Positions 1-11,249 of a DNA stretch of 64,000 nt are shown here, one piece after another. A program made the position numbers and the translations under genes. The notes beneath the pieces were generated by a model. It had not been told where the DNA came from. It was given only the letters and a program-made list of their open reading frames with translations, and did not search any database. Source of the stretch: Zygnema cylindricum (taxonomy: Eukaryota; Streptophyta; Zygnematophyceae; Zygnematales; Zygnemataceae); assembly GCA_037447655.1 (NCBI GenBank), contig JBBHKE010002124.1:204418-268417 (forward strand), read 5' to 3'. The first letter of the stretch is position 1. Every line of letters starts with the position of its first letter.

Positions 1-537
1 ATATTACCAAATTAAGTATTGACATTATTAGCATATTAGCGTTATCAACATCATAACATTTTTGTTAAGATTGTTACTATACCCGGACAATTAAATCAAT
101 TTAAAACCCAAACCCGAATAGGGCATAAATCAAATGCAAGAAACGACTTTCATCGCCCATGTTTGTCATCTTCACTCTAGGATTTTAAAATCCATTAGGG
201 TACAGACAAAAAAAAATACAGTCTAATATTTTCCTTGTCACAGTGAATGCTTATGACAGGAAACGAAACCCTTGAAAAGACTGAAAAACTCATAGTATAA
301 ACTAAAAAGGTTCAATTAATAGTTTACTTTGATAGTAAAAATTGACAATATAAACCGCCGTAAAAACCTTTAGTATAAACAGATAGTCTAAATTGACAAT
401 AAAAACTGATAGAACAAATGACAATGTAAACCGAGAGTACAATTTAATCGTATAAACTGACAGCATACATGACAGCACATAGTGACGGTATAAAGTGAAA
501 GCAGATAAAGGCATAAAATGAAGAGAGAATATCCCAC

Positions 538-2184
538 CTTCTCCTTCATGTAGTTGACCAGGCGGGAGAGGGAGAGAGGGGGGCGGTTGGTCCGGCTCAT
601 AAAAAGGCGCTTGAGGACCACCTTGTTGAAAGGGCTCTCGGTTCTCCTCACCAAAAACCGATACAACTGTCACACAACAGGAAACAGGTGTTTCCCACGT
701 AAAAAACCCTAAATAGCACTGAAAAAGAAAACCCGTTCTACTTCACTTCCAAATATAGCTCCAATTCCACTTCCTCTCCTTTCCGATTTCCATTTGTTCC
801 CTCTTCTATTCCCCTCTCTCCCAGCTCTTAAGACAGCAGGTTCAGGCCTCCCTCTCATCCGTGTCCATCCCTGCCCCCCTCTTCCCCACTCTCTCCAGGC
901 CGGCCTTGCAAACCAAATGCCATTCGTAAATAACTCTCATCCTTTCTTGCATTACAGTTTTCTTCCGTTGAAAAAGAACTGCCGAACCCTTTTTTCTCCT
1001 GATCTCCACTTGATCCATCTGATCCATCTCTTTTGATCTTGATTTTATCCGGATCTTGATCTCGATCTGTCTGCATCTCCTATCCCCTTCTCCATCCCAT
1101 CCTCTCCATCCCATCCCCTCTCCCTCCTCTCACCTCTCTCCCTCCCATTCCTCTCTCCCCCTACCTTCACAAGCAACTTAAGGTAGACATTCTCGCTCTT
1201 CGGCGCTGTTCTCTTTGTCTTTTTGTTGCGTCCACCGGCCTTCAAATCGATACCCTGAATACAAATACACAAACAAAAAAAAAAAAAAAAAACAGTGAAG
1301 AATCAGAGAAGAACCCTCAACCCTAACAGGACCCTTGTGGAAATAAATTTTTTTCAGTGCTAAACCCCCGAGTCAAAAAAACAAAATAGGGGATTGATAG
1401 TTATCATGGCCTTCTGCCAAAAAGAGAGGGAGAGAGAGGGAAAGAGAGAGGGAGGGGAGAACGAGAAGAGGGGAGACACGTGTCATGATACTGAGAGGAA
1501 AAGACAGACTTGACGCCGCAATCACAAATACTCTCCTACTTGCAGAGAGGGAGAGAGGGAGAAAGGGAGAGGGGGGGGGGAGAGGAGGAAGGGAAATGTG
1601 TACCACTATGAAAGGAAGAGGGAGAGAGTGAGAGAGAGAGGAGACATAATAAATCAAGCTGTACAGTTTTCAAAGTAATTGAATTGGCATCCTCCTCCTC
1701 CTCTGTTGAATTATGGGAATGCAACTCCTCGTCGCTATTATAATTTTCTGTTTTTAAGTGTCCTTTTCTTAAATTGCTTCTTCCAACTAGTCTAAGATTT
1801 CTTCTTTCCTTAGTTGCCACAATTAATCCTTTGTCTTACTCGAAAAGTACAGAAATAAGAAGACAGTTTACTTGATACAGTTCAGATTTTGAGGAGAGAA
1901 ACCGATTACATATCCTCATCATTCTTGCCAAATTATATGCGTTAACATCTTCAAAAACATTTTCTCAAAATTTTCAAAAAATAAAATAAAAATCCAACAC
2001 AGTTTTCTAACAAGTCCTAAAAGCTAAGAATTAGGGTTAGCAAAAACCAACAAAAAAAGTTTACACAGAAGGTTCCTACCCTAAGCCTCAAACACTAAAA
2101 CCCTAAGAATATTCGATATACTTTATTGCAGAAATGGTAATAGAGTTATTGCGATCGAGTTACTGAGCAATGAGCACTAACCAT
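538..2184 (-). CDS. RPL18: Ribosomal protein eL18 gene, 5' part (exons 1-3)
   Basis: Encodes the N-terminal part of eL18, a structural protein of the cytosolic 60S ribosomal subunit. Reading the minus strand, exon 1 contributes only the ATG (2184-2182), followed directly by a GTTAGT donor. Exon 2 is 1254-1165 (30 codons, [20 protein letters not shown]..., acceptor TTCAG, donor GTAGGG). Exon 3 is 666-538 (43 codons, [11 protein letters not shown]... to ...[12 protein letters not shown], acceptor TGACAG, donor GTGGGA). Phases join cleanly to read MGIDLKAGG, the usual eL18 start. This covers roughly the first 74 of about 185 residues. The remaining exons are not in 1-537, so intron 3 is at least 537 nt and the gene continues left of the window. 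No frameshift or stop is seen. The ATG-only first exon is common in plant ribosomal protein genes. Recognition rests on the conserved peptide itself, and I am confident of it. Confidence 0.93.
1098..1164. repeat. CT-rich low-complexity tract in eL18 intron 2
   Basis: Short runs of CTCTCC, CCATCCC and CTCCCTCC lie immediately downstream, in gene sense, of eL18 exon 2. On the transcript this is a purine-rich stretch next to the donor site. There are no coding signs. Confidence 0.6.
1413..1650. repeat. GA-rich microsatellite tract in eL18 intron 1
   Basis: Interrupted GAGAGG/GAGAGA arrays, including a G run near 1572, sit inside the 927-nt first intron of eL18 (1255-2181). On the transcript they are pyrimidine-rich. 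Open frames across this tract are low-complexity and not genes. Intron 1 also carries a telo-box-like AAACCCTAA-type sequence near 2098-2106, a motif often seen near plant ribosomal protein gene starts. Confidence 0.6.
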
Positions 2185-2639
2185 GGCTGCTGGACGGGAA
2201 GGATCCTTCCTGCAAAAGGCAGAAACAGCTGAAGGCGGAAAGAGGGCGGAGAGAGGACAGAGCTCAGGTCTTAGTTTGGAAGTTTGAGGGCCACACTAAA
2301 TAAAGCCTCAAATTGACCAACCAGGCAGTATGGGACGATAAAAAAAAAAAATACCACACTGCCAAAAAAATTACCAAAACCTACGGACCAACCCCGTTGG
2401 TGGCTTTTCCCCCGGAATGTCATTCTACGCCGTGTCAGTTCGCTAAAAAAATTTGTCCGGTGGCGTGCGCTGTACTTTGATCTTACGTCAATTCGTACGT
2501 TCGTACAGGAGTGTGCACGACGCACACACATAAAGTATGCCTACGTTGCGCGAGTTTTGTGCAAATTTTTGTGCGCCTACCAAAGGCCTACCATAAAAAA
2601 GCCTACTTTTGAACTATGGTATTCAGGACAACAGTTAGG

Positions 2640-2752
2640 GATTAATTAGTACATATTTTTTTTTTCAAAAAAAAAAATTCCCGATTAGTGTTAATAACAC
2701 TAGTTTTTTTTTTACGCTATTTATTCCTTTACTCTAATAGCGATTGACGGTG
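2640..2752. mobile_element. Right end of a TA-flanked TIR element (MITE-like)
   Basis: The segment ends in CTCTAATAGCGATTGACGGTG followed by TA. This is a diverged copy of the inverted terminal repeat seen at 26812, 27337, 37044 and 37250. The preceding AT-rich stretch is near-identical to 40070-40165. The left end is not clearly found and is probably between about 2230 and 2300. It lies just upstream of the eL18 start codon, in what should be promoter or 5'-UTR territory. Confidence 0.5.
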
Positions 2753-2865
2753 TACAGTATAATATGGTACAGTCTATTTCTGTACCTCACTGTACTGCAC
2801 TGTACTTCACTGTACTGTATTGTATTGTAGTACACTAAAGTGCAGTACTACACTACAGCCATCAA
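2752..2865. repeat. CACTGTACT short tandem array
   Basis: Repeated CACTGTACT/CACTGTACTGT units alternate with their near-complements (AGTACACTA, AGTGCAGTAC), giving a hairpin-prone GTAC-rich patch directly after the TIR end at 2752. There is no coding potential. Confidence 0.6.
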
Positions 2866-4479
2866 ATTAACTGAGAATGACGGGAAACGGATTTTCAAAT
2901 CTAATAATCAATCAAAGAACACCTACAAAACAGCTAGTTCTATCATGAATCCCAGTTTCCAGGGCTCGTAGCTCGCCTTTTTCACCTTCTATGTAGCTTC
3001 ATGTATTATTGAAGAAGGGGTTCTCGGTTGCAACTAACGCGCAACAAAATTCCTTTTCTTGTATTCCAGTAGACAGTTTCACCCCTCATCGCTACTAGTA
3101 ATGTTGTGTATTGGGTAAAAATTTATCGCGAAAAAATCGATATTCGAGATATCGAATATCGACCAGTTAGAGGCCTCGATAGATCCCACTAGGACCAACA
3201 AAGTATATCGTGATACATTTCAGTAGGCATAGTACTATTTACATCTAATACTATATATAATATACTATTTTATCAAAAACAATAAATAATATGGTTCGCC
3301 ATGTATGACGTGAATTTTGTCACGGAACTTCAATCTAGATGTTGCAACGTGTAATCGCAACAAAATTGGAAGTTTTTATAATTAGTACTTGGTTACGTAC
3401 ACAACAAATTTTGAAACAAAAAAATCACACTAATTTCGTCAAATTAAAATGATGATCGGAAGACAAATTTTTTTTTATAGTCTGTTTATTACTTACTAAT
3501 TTGCATATAGGAAGCATTAATTTAAATAATTAAATGTTTGAATAATTCAATGTGGGAAATGGAAAATTGGAAATCGGATAATTTGGACATCTGAGAGTTC
3601 TAAACCTATGCGAATTTCAAAATTTGTCTTTGAGGAATTCGATTTGGAGTTTGGGAAAGTAAATAATCAACATCAATGGGGAAATGTGGGTTAATTGTGG
3701 CCACATATAAGGCTCCAACTGAGTGGTCACCAAGTTCTGTTGAACCAAGATCTACAAAAATCATACAAATACAATTTGGTTGGCATAATATTGCATTTAG
3801 ATATGAACCAAGATCTACAAAAATCATACAAATACAATTTGGTTGGCATAATATTGCATTTAGATATAAAGCAACAGTAAATATAAAGCCACGTATAAAC
3901 CACACATCTGCGTACTATTTCTTGCTTAAGTTTTATAGTAGTGAACTAAATGCTTGAATTGCTTGCAGCTTTCTGCTTTTTTTTTAGGCAGCGATACAAA
4001 CATCATGTTGTTTTTAACTTTTCGTATGACAAACTAATCTAGTCCACAGTACTGACAGACTTTATTTTTCTACTTGTTCTGACACACTTTATTTTTCTAC
4101 TTGTTCAGCCAGTACAGTGTAGTAGCACTTGTATCTTATTTCTGAAAACATATTTTTAAATCACAATGTCAAAAAAATACCGCACAAATAAATGTAAAAC
4201 CCAGAAAATACAATATGGAATGCATATGGGGGCACAAACACTTTTGAATAACTACAAAAAACTAGAAGAAAATCTTCCATATACCGCGATATAATATATT
4301 GGTAAAATATTGCGATATTTAGCTCCTCGATACATCGAAGCGATGTATCAATTATCAGGTACACAAAATTAGGTACATATCGAATATCGGCAAGTGGACC
4401 CCGTTACACAAAAATAGCTACTAGAATTGGTAAACAATTCTTACTAGCGGTAAATAAAATAGTGTTATGTATCGATACG
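2866..4479. other. AT-rich intergenic stretch with MITE debris
   Basis: No gene is supported. Segments near 3105-3230 and 4270-4440 resemble the TATCGCGATAA/GATATTCG-containing repeat also present near 11862-12094 and 25207-25683, so the stretch is probably decayed repeat. It also holds the 63-bp tandem duplication given separately. Confidence 0.4.
3742..3867. repeat. 63-bp perfect tandem duplication
   Basis: Two head-to-tail copies, 3742-3804 and 3805-3867, each begin GAACCAAGATCTAC and end GCATTTAGATAT. They look identical, so the duplication is recent. The unit is 21 codons long and open on both strands, but nothing else suggests a gene. Confidence 0.9.
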
Positions 4480-5082
4480 AGTTTTTCTGAGACAACAGCG
4501 GGAACCAAAGACTATGAGGATGCCGATGTAGTCATCTCGGAACCAAACCAAGCAAGAAACTTTTCGAAAACCGGTTTGAAAATACAACAACTTTAACAGT
4601 TGATAAAACACAAACCACAAACACAATAGCTCTACAAATCTATCACAATATAGATAATATCAGGATAGACACACACACAAAATCACAAGTAAATTTGCCC
4701 ACAAACCTGTGAGATATTCACAGATAAAAATGCCAAAAACAGGCTGTACAATTTTTGACTACAAAGTGTTCAATCCTACAAAATTGTCTAAGTCCTACCC
4801 ATATACACTGAAGCCTATGCTGCTGAGTGTACCGAGGTATACCAGCCGTACAATAACTACCTACGGCGAGCATAATCGAACCGAACAAAGTACGTCATAC
4901 AAAAAGAATCCTACGCAATCACCTAACCACACAATGACAAAAATCTACTTAACCACCCGACAACTTGTTATTATGGAGTGTCTTCTTTCTTGTAGTGACT
5001 TATGTCGTGGAAATGTATACAAAGGTGTACTCCCTACCGGTTTAGTGTAATATCAATTCTGGTGTGCAATGAACTGAACTTA

Positions 5083-6155
5083 TGTAACTTTGAGACCTCC
5101 ATTGGTCCTCATAATAGACAGCTTGCAAGAAGCCCCTAAGATAACCTTGACCTCTTTGTGTTTCAGCAAGAATAACTGCCACCCTGGTAGACAAAAACTC
5201 TGACCATATTTCACCCCTGTGAAGGCAAGACTCCCCTAAGTCGATAGCAAAAAGAATCTATGAATTTGCTCCCCTGAGCAGTACGTTATGGAGGGTCAAA
5301 GTTGACCTTTTGTACAGAAGCTCTTTGGGAGAGATGGTGCTACCTACTAAATTTTTCTAAGTCCTATCTCTCTCTCTAAAACTCTATCTACTGACGTACG
5401 ACACCAATCATATTACTGTGTTGTACAAAAAGGTACAAAAGGTACAGATGTCGGTGTACTTTCTGTACAAATATTTTACGACATGGCCAAAAAGTCGACA
5501 CGTATCATATCCGGATTCGTTCCCGTAATCCTTGGAGATGTCGCGATCCAATGTCATTCTTCCACGTGTCATCCGATGTGGCGATGACCGCATACCGCCA
5601 AAATCCAATTTCGCGATATCGGCATCCTTTACAACCGTCCGATTAAATCCATATTTCAATCGTAGCCGTCATAAATACTTGCGTTGTATTTGTTTTGCTA
5701 TCGATGCAAATGGGCGGTACTTTTTTCTTCTTCGTACTGTAATTCGTACTTTTACATAATTGACTTTATGTATCCCGTATATAGTTCATGTTAAATAAAT
5801 TAGCGTGCGTGTAAAAATTTAGATAATTATCAAACCTTATATCTCTTTAGCACTAACCTAAGACTAAACGGACAAAGCTAACGGCTATCAGGAAACCTAA
5901 TGGACATTAGGTACCAGGATCAAATCTTGGGTCCATCAAGTTTCCTTTTAGTAAATCAACCTACCTTTCAACCTACCTACTTCCTGTCTTCCTCTGGATA
6001 GCATAGGCAGCCATGGCTTTAGCTCCCTCTCCAACTTTTATTGACTACGACAAGTGTGGGAGTTGAAGAGAGGAGATAGAGGTAGACTACCTCGCCTTCT
6101 TTTCTGCATTTCATTTTAGACCTAGAAAATACTAAAAGAACAATCAATTTCTACA
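5083..6155 (-). mobile_element. Solo LTR of a copia family related to B-E
   Basis: A TG...CA unit of 1073 bp is flanked by the 5-bp duplication ACTTA (5078-5082 and 6156-6160). Read on the minus strand it matches, segment by segment, the LTRs of elements B, C, D and E: the start ending in TATTTTCTAG-type sequence, the hairpin with ACTTGTCGTAGTC in its loop, the antisense tRNA-like unit, the GTAC inverted repeat, the promoter block, and the leader hairpins. No internal region remains, so it probably formed by LTR-LTR recombination. It sits inside the left LTR of element A. Confidence 0.92.
5868..5938 (+). other. tRNA-like unit inside the solo LTR (antisense to it)
   Basis: The A-box-like sequence TAAACGGACAAAGC and the B-box-like GGATCAAATCTTGG are spaced as in a tRNA. 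The T arm pairs as CCAGG/CTTGG around a 7-nt loop. It is antisense to the LTR, as in B, C, D and E. The acceptor stem is not convincing, so this is a tRNA-like relic or Pol III promoter, not a functional tRNA gene. Confidence 0.6.
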
Positions 6156-6265
6156 ACTTACACCCAAACATATGCTAAGTCGTGAAACTCAATCACCCTC
6201 ACACTCGAGGTATAGAGCGGACTAAAGCTTTCCAAAACAACACTCCCCTAAAGCTTTAGACTCTG

Positions 6266-6700
6266 CTAGCCAATTAAGCCACATCCCTCTATGTAAAACT
6301 TTAATTCAGGTGCAGGTAAGGGTTTAGTCATCATGTCAGCAACCATTTGCTCATCTGGTGCAGGACAAGGTTTAGTCATCATGTCACCAACCATCTGCTC
6401 ATGTGGTAAATAATTGAGTTTCAAAACTCTTCCCATAGCCTTCTCTCTCACAAAGTGTAGCTTGATTCCAATGTAATTGCTCTTAAAGTGATGGCTAGGG
6501 TTAGATGTAATAGCAATGACAGCCCGAATATCACACCACACTATCTAAGGTACAGATTGCGTAATCAAAAGCTCTTGAAGGAGAGACTTTACCCAAAGTA
6601 ACTCCTTAACCGCTACGCTAGCAGCCATGTACTCAGCCTCCATTGTAGACTAAGTTGTAACCTTCTGAATTTTGTTGCTCCAGCTGCATGTTCCACTTCC
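6266..6700 (-). pseudogene. Copia A RNase H and pol C-terminus, broken
   Basis: The minus strand reads the copia pol tail: CDIRAVIAITSNPSHHFKS..., resembling the family's CDNQAAIAIAANPKHHFKAKHMDIR, then HEQMVGDMMTKPCPAP. The MVADMMTKPLP motif is duplicated in tandem by a 48-bp repeat (6309-6356, 6357-6404). Upstream, RNase H sequence continues towards 6700 with stops. The copy is non-functional. Confidence 0.8.
6309..6404. repeat. 48-bp in-frame tandem duplication in pol tail
   Basis: Two copies (6309-6356 and 6357-6404) encode a 16-residue unit containing MMTKP with a few substitutions between copies. The duplication is in frame and confined to copia A; elements C and D have a single unit. 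Confidence 0.85.
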
Positions 6701-6899
6701 AATCTTCATAACATTTCTACAAGTAGAGCGTCAGCTTGGCATATCTCCATAGCTCGCATCGCTCCATGTCTAAATTTATACTTCCTCTCCACCGAGAAAG
6801 AGTCAGAGGTTTCGAGTTCGCAAGATACCAAATAATTCTCTTTGCTGCCTCCTAGTGTGAATTCTTTGGATTTTGTAGACTTCAACTTAAGGCTCCAAC

Positions 6900-7860
6900 A
6901 GTTGCTGCAATATCCGGACGGGTACAATTCATGAATTAGATATGACTTCCGAGAATTTGTCTGTAAGGAATGGAGGACATAGAATTTGCCTCCCTTGACT
7001 CTAAAAAGTCATCAATCACAACCCCACCATCTGATTCCTTCCCTTCTATTTTCTTTCTGAAATCCATGGGAGTAACACTTCCTTTTACCTTTGACATGCC
7101 GAACCTTCAAGCATGTTCCATATGGCTTCTTTCTGTGTCAAATAAATTAGTCTTTGTTTTCTATCCTTTTCTACCCGAAATCCCAAAATATACTTAGCTT
7201 CCCCTAAATCTTTCATTTAAAGTCGGGAATTTAAAGCGGTTTTTATTTTGTTAATTTCATTAATGGATTTGCTCAACAAAATCAAATCATCAATATAAAC
7301 AACAATATATATCACTCAATCTTCTCCTTGAATTACATAAACTGAATGATCTGAACTGATTGTAGTAAACCCAAGATTTGTAAGAAATTCATCAATTTTT
7401 AGGTTCCACTTTTGTGGAGCTTACTTCAGACCATAGAGGGACTTCAACAATTTACAAACCAGATTTTTTTTCCTTTTTTCTGCATACCCCTCTGGCTGCT
7501 TCATATATATAACTTTCTCTAAATCCCCATGCAAGAAAGCGGTCTTCACATCCATTTGATGCAACTCCATATCCTGTACTTCTGCTAGAGATAAGGGAAT
7601 CCTAACAGTAGGAAAACGAACTACAGGTGAGAACGTCTCTTCATAATCAATGCCCTATTTCTAACTATACCCCTTAGCAACAAGCCTGGCCTTATACCTC
7701 TCAATGGTATTATTAGGATTCAATTTTACTTGAATACCCATTTACAACCCATCGCTTTCCGTTCCGGTGGAAGTTCCACAAGCTCCCAAGTTTGAGCCTC
7801 CATAATTGACTTTATCTCGTCATTTGCCGCAACAAACCTCATATCTTTTTTTGGAGTGGA
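6900..7860 (-). pseudogene. Copia A reverse transcriptase, broken
   Basis: Conserved copia RT phrases are visible on the minus strand in shifting frames: an [18 protein letters not shown]-like stretch near 7550-7590, and [23 protein letters not shown]-like text near 7610-7700. The region joining RT to RNase H is interrupted by stops. No continuous catalytic domain survives. Confidence 0.7.
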
Positions 7861-7999
7861 GAAGGCTTATTGACTGGTAAGAGGCTCCCTTGTGATTGAA
7901 GAATAAGCATGATCCACTCGGTCACTTGTCGACTGGCTTCTTTGTCTTCTCCCCCGCGGAAAATTTGAATCGAGAATTGTTGGTGCTTGGCGTGCTCTC

Positions 8000-8042
8000 G
8001 GAGGAGGAGAGGGAGGAGGAGGAGGAGGAGGAGGAGGTGGTC
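8000..8042. repeat. GAG/CTC trinucleotide tract coding poly-Pro
   Basis: (GGA)n on the plus strand encodes a run of about ten prolines in the linker between integrase and RT of copia A on the minus strand. Confidence 0.75.
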
Positions 8043-8095
8043 CTATAGCAGTTGCAACAGCAAGTGGATCAGGGAGTCCAAAAACATGTGGCAGT

Positions 8096-9054
8096 TCAGT
8101 TGTAGAGGAAGAAAATCGCCAATTGCTTAAAGGGAATCTGCTCAAGGGTGACATATTCCTGCAAGTTTTTTACCTTTTCCGCCTTGTTCATGCTAAAAAC
8201 ATCAACAAATGTACTTTTTTCCTTGAATTGAACATTCCTAGCAATCTCAATTGTATTTTTCTTAGGATTAGACACTCTATATCTTACATATTCATTATCA
8301 TAGCCCAAAAATATCCAAGGTCCAAATTTCAAACTTAATTTCTATTTTGGAAGGTTATCCAACATAAAACACTTACTTCCAAAGACTCTAAAGTGACTCA
8401 CATTCGGCTTCCTTCCTGACCACATTTCATAAGGTGTTTTATCCTTGACAACATTTCATAAGTTGTTTTATCCTTGACAGATTTGGTTTCTATTTTATTT
8501 CTAATGTAAGAAGCACACTGAAAAGCTTTCCCCTAAAATTTCCAATCCACACCTTTATCCATCATCATAGATTTAGCACATTCAGTCAAGGTCCTATTGA
8601 GTCTTTCATCCACACCATTCTGTTCCAGATTGTAGGGAACCATAAATTCATAAGAAATTCCATTTTCTTTCAAGTATTCAGCAAAGGCATTTGACACATA
8701 CTCATCATCGTTGTCATTACGCAAAGCAAGGATCGGTTTCCCATGAGGTTTCTCCGCCCAGGTCCGGAAATGCTTCAAATGTTTGAAGACCTCGCTCTTC
8801 TCTTTCATAAAGTACATTCGATTGAAACGTGAGTAGTCATCGGTGAAGGTAACAAGGTATTTCTTGCCACTAAGGGAAGGAACTTTGGTCGGTCCCCATA
8901 CATCCGAGTGGATAAGACCGAGAAGATCCTTTGCTCGATAATCTGAAGTATGTGGTAGGGGAAGATTATGAAGCTTCCCGAAAGCACAACCATCACAAAC
9001 TTGATATTCTTTATGACCAAGCCCTACCCGTTCTATCATATTAGTCTTCACCAT
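8096..9054 (-). pseudogene. Copia A integrase, broken
   Basis: The 9054-8533 segment reads CDGCAFGKLHNLPLP (end of the zinc-binding HHCC region), then SDVWGPTKVPSLSGKKYLVTF, FTDDYSR and the core ending PYNLEQNGVDERLNRTL. The DDE core is recognisable (DVWGP Asp, LRNDND Asp, the Glu near NGVDERLN altered). The 8332-8096 segment continues with GPWIFLGYDNEYVRYRV, the conserved region after the core. Stops and frameshifts separate the pieces. Confidence 0.82.
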
Positions 9055-9181
9055 CTTTTAAAACCTCTCATTATGACCATGCCCAAGCCTTTTATGGCAT
9101 AAAACATTTTCAGAAAGAACATTAGAGTACACATAATCAACTTTATTAACCAGGTCTATCCGATACAACATGTTTAGGCCT

Positions 9182-9703
9182 CTAGTTGCTTACTATCTTT
9201 TTGCCTTTGCTCTGAAGGACATCAAAACCCTTACTCTTTGCAACTGAGGTCAAAAACATTTTTTTCTTAAATTTAGGAATATATAAAACGTCATGCAAAG
9301 TTATTTTTACATCTTTGCCATCTATCTCACAATTGAGATCTATGCTTCCCTTAGCATTAGCTTCCACCATGGCACCACAAGCATAAAATATTTGACGAGT
9401 ACAGATCGGTGTCATATATTTGAAATAGGATTTGTTCCAACACATATGGGAGGAACTCCCGGAGTCCATAATCCACCCGAGATCTTTCTCTCCCTCCATC
9501 ATCTTTGCCATAGCAAAGAACTCGGTGTTGTCAATTTTAGGAAAACTGACAACCTCTGATTTCTCCTTCTCCATCTCCTTCACCGGTTCCTTTTCCTCCG
9601 CTGAAAAAGCCGAAGTTTTGCTCGGAGGTTTCGGTGTAAATAGAGCTCCTCTCACCTTCCATCCTTTACGATAAGAACCTGTTTCACACGCTTTTATATT
9701 CAA
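9182..9703 (-). pseudogene. Copia A protease region
   Basis: An open segment of 173 codons on the minus strand contains WIMDSGSSSHMC, the copia aspartic protease active site (D-S-G), followed by LHDVLYIPKFKKKMFLTS, the conserved region before the integrase zinc finger. Its upstream end follows the gag zinc knuckle in another frame, so a frameshift separates gag from protease in this copy. Confidence 0.82.
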
Positions 9704-10380
9704 AGGACAAAATTGTACAAATGACCATTATTATAGCAATTGACACACCTGTTATATTGCCGAAAAGACTGATTTCCTTGGAATCTATTATCTCTGTAAA
9801 ACTGAGCATTGTAAGCTACATGTGGCTTTCCACAATTGATTGCCAGCTGATTAGCTTCTTCTTCTAGCACATACTCTATAGCTGTAGCTAAATTCCACTG
9901 TGTCTTATCCAATTTTTTCAGTTCATCATAGGCACCTTTATACTCAGTAGGAAGCCCCCTCACTAAAATTATTGTTTGGTGATACTCAGGAGATGAACCA
10001 CTTGAACATGCAGTTTCTGCAACTAGAAGTCTAAATTGATTGCAATATTCTGCCATGCTTCAGCGTGTATACTTATATTCCCAGATTTGCCCAGCAGTTA
10101 TAATCTCATGTTCTGTATTAGCCTTAGAATATGTCTTTTTCAAAGCATCCCAAATCTTTTATGCTTTAGAATCCTGAATGTATGTCATATGCAGCTCCTT
10201 AGATATCATTAATTTTATTAGATAAATAGCCTGCTCATTCTTTTGATCATAGTTTACATCAGATCATAGTTTACATCAGTTTCTACCATAGATCCATCAA
10301 CAACATCAAAAAGCTTCACTTGTACAAAGCCTAACAAGATCTGCCCAATACAGATATTCTCTCCCATAAAAAACCGGAAT
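9700..10380 (-). pseudogene. Copia A gag, broken
   Basis: The 10056-9700 segment reads a copia gag C-terminal region (YHQTIILVRGLPTEYKGAYDELKKL) ending in a damaged zinc knuckle CVNCYNNGH whose last Cys is lost. Upstream text to about 10380 carries gag fragments with stops. An ATG-containing MGERICIGQ-like start lies near 10370 just inside the right LTR. Confidence 0.7.
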
Positions 10381-10402
10381 TCGTGAAGGCGGGCCCTTGA
10401 CC

Positions 10403-11240
10403 TGTTTTTCTGAGACAACAACCCGAACCGAAGACGATGAGGATGCCGGTGTAGTCATCTCAGAACCAAACCAAGCAAGAAACTTTCACAAAAACCGGTC
10501 TGAAAATACAGCACCTTGAACAGTTGATAAAACCCAAATTAGAGACATTATAGATCTGCAAATCTACCACGATGTAGATAATATCAAGATGATCACACAA
10601 AAAAAAATTACAAGTAATGTTGCCCACAGATCTGTGAGATATTTTCAGATAAAAATGCCAAAAACAGGCTGTACAGATTTTGCCTACAAAGTGTTCATGC
10701 CTTCAAAATTGTCTAAGTCCTACTAATATACACTGAAGCCTATGCTGCTGAACGTATGGAGGCATACCAGCCATACAATAAATACCTACGGCTGGAACCG
10801 AACAAGGTACGTCATACGAAAAGATTCCTTTACTAATGAGCTAACCACACAAAGACAAACATCTACTTAACTAGATATTTACAAAGGAGTAGGATTCTAT
10901 ATGCCACGTCATTTGTTGTGTATGTGGTTCACACGAACCAGCATTTGTCGGCCGTCTGCGTCCGCCGCGTACATATCAGATTCGGCAACGTAGATAAATC
11001 TCCATGTGCCATTTTGTCCTCAAGTGTATCTATACACCAACAACCGGATATTCTGGAGTGTCTTCTTTCTTGTAGTGACTTATGTCTCGGGAGTGTATAC
11101 AAAGGTGTACTCCATACCGGTTTAGTGAACATCAATTCTAGTGTGTAATGAACCGAACTTACACCTAAACATACGCTAAGTTGTGAAAATCAATCTCCCT
11201 CACACTCGAGGCATAGAGAGGACTAAAGCTTTCCAAAACA
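10403..11240 (-). repeat. Right (5') LTR of copia A
   Basis: 838 bp, TGTTTTT...AAAACA. It aligns with the left copy (4480-5082 plus 6161-6239), but holds about 150 bp near 10880-11040 that the left copy lacks. It shares no obvious tRNA-like unit with the B-E LTRs, so A belongs to a different copia lineage. Confidence 0.75.
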
Positions 11241-11249
11241 GCTATACCT

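Larger units (their letters stand above)
4480..11240 (-). mobile_element. Degraded Ty1/copia element A
   Basis: The element is bounded by related direct repeats. The right repeat, 10403-11240, runs from TGTTTTTCTGAGACAAC to GCTTTCCAAAACA. The left repeat, 4480-6239, has the same ends but is interrupted by a later solo LTR at 5083-6155. Read on the minus strand, internal order is gag, protease, integrase, reverse transcriptase, RNase H, the copia order. A polypurine tract (TTTAGGGGAGTGT) abuts the left LTR at 6240. Many frameshifts and stops, and a deletion in the left LTR compared with the right one, show this is an old, dead copy. I found neither a clear TSD nor a convincing primer-binding site. 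Confidence 0.8.

Noticed and set aside
1373-1820. Ser/Leu/Pro-rich open frames in the eL18 first intron
   Set aside because: They follow GA/CT microsatellite composition, and the region is spliced out between two clear eL18 exons.
3676-3957. Small plus-strand gene over the 63-bp duplication
   Set aside because: The unit length is a multiple of three, which keeps frames open by chance; the antisense is equally open and nothing else supports coding.
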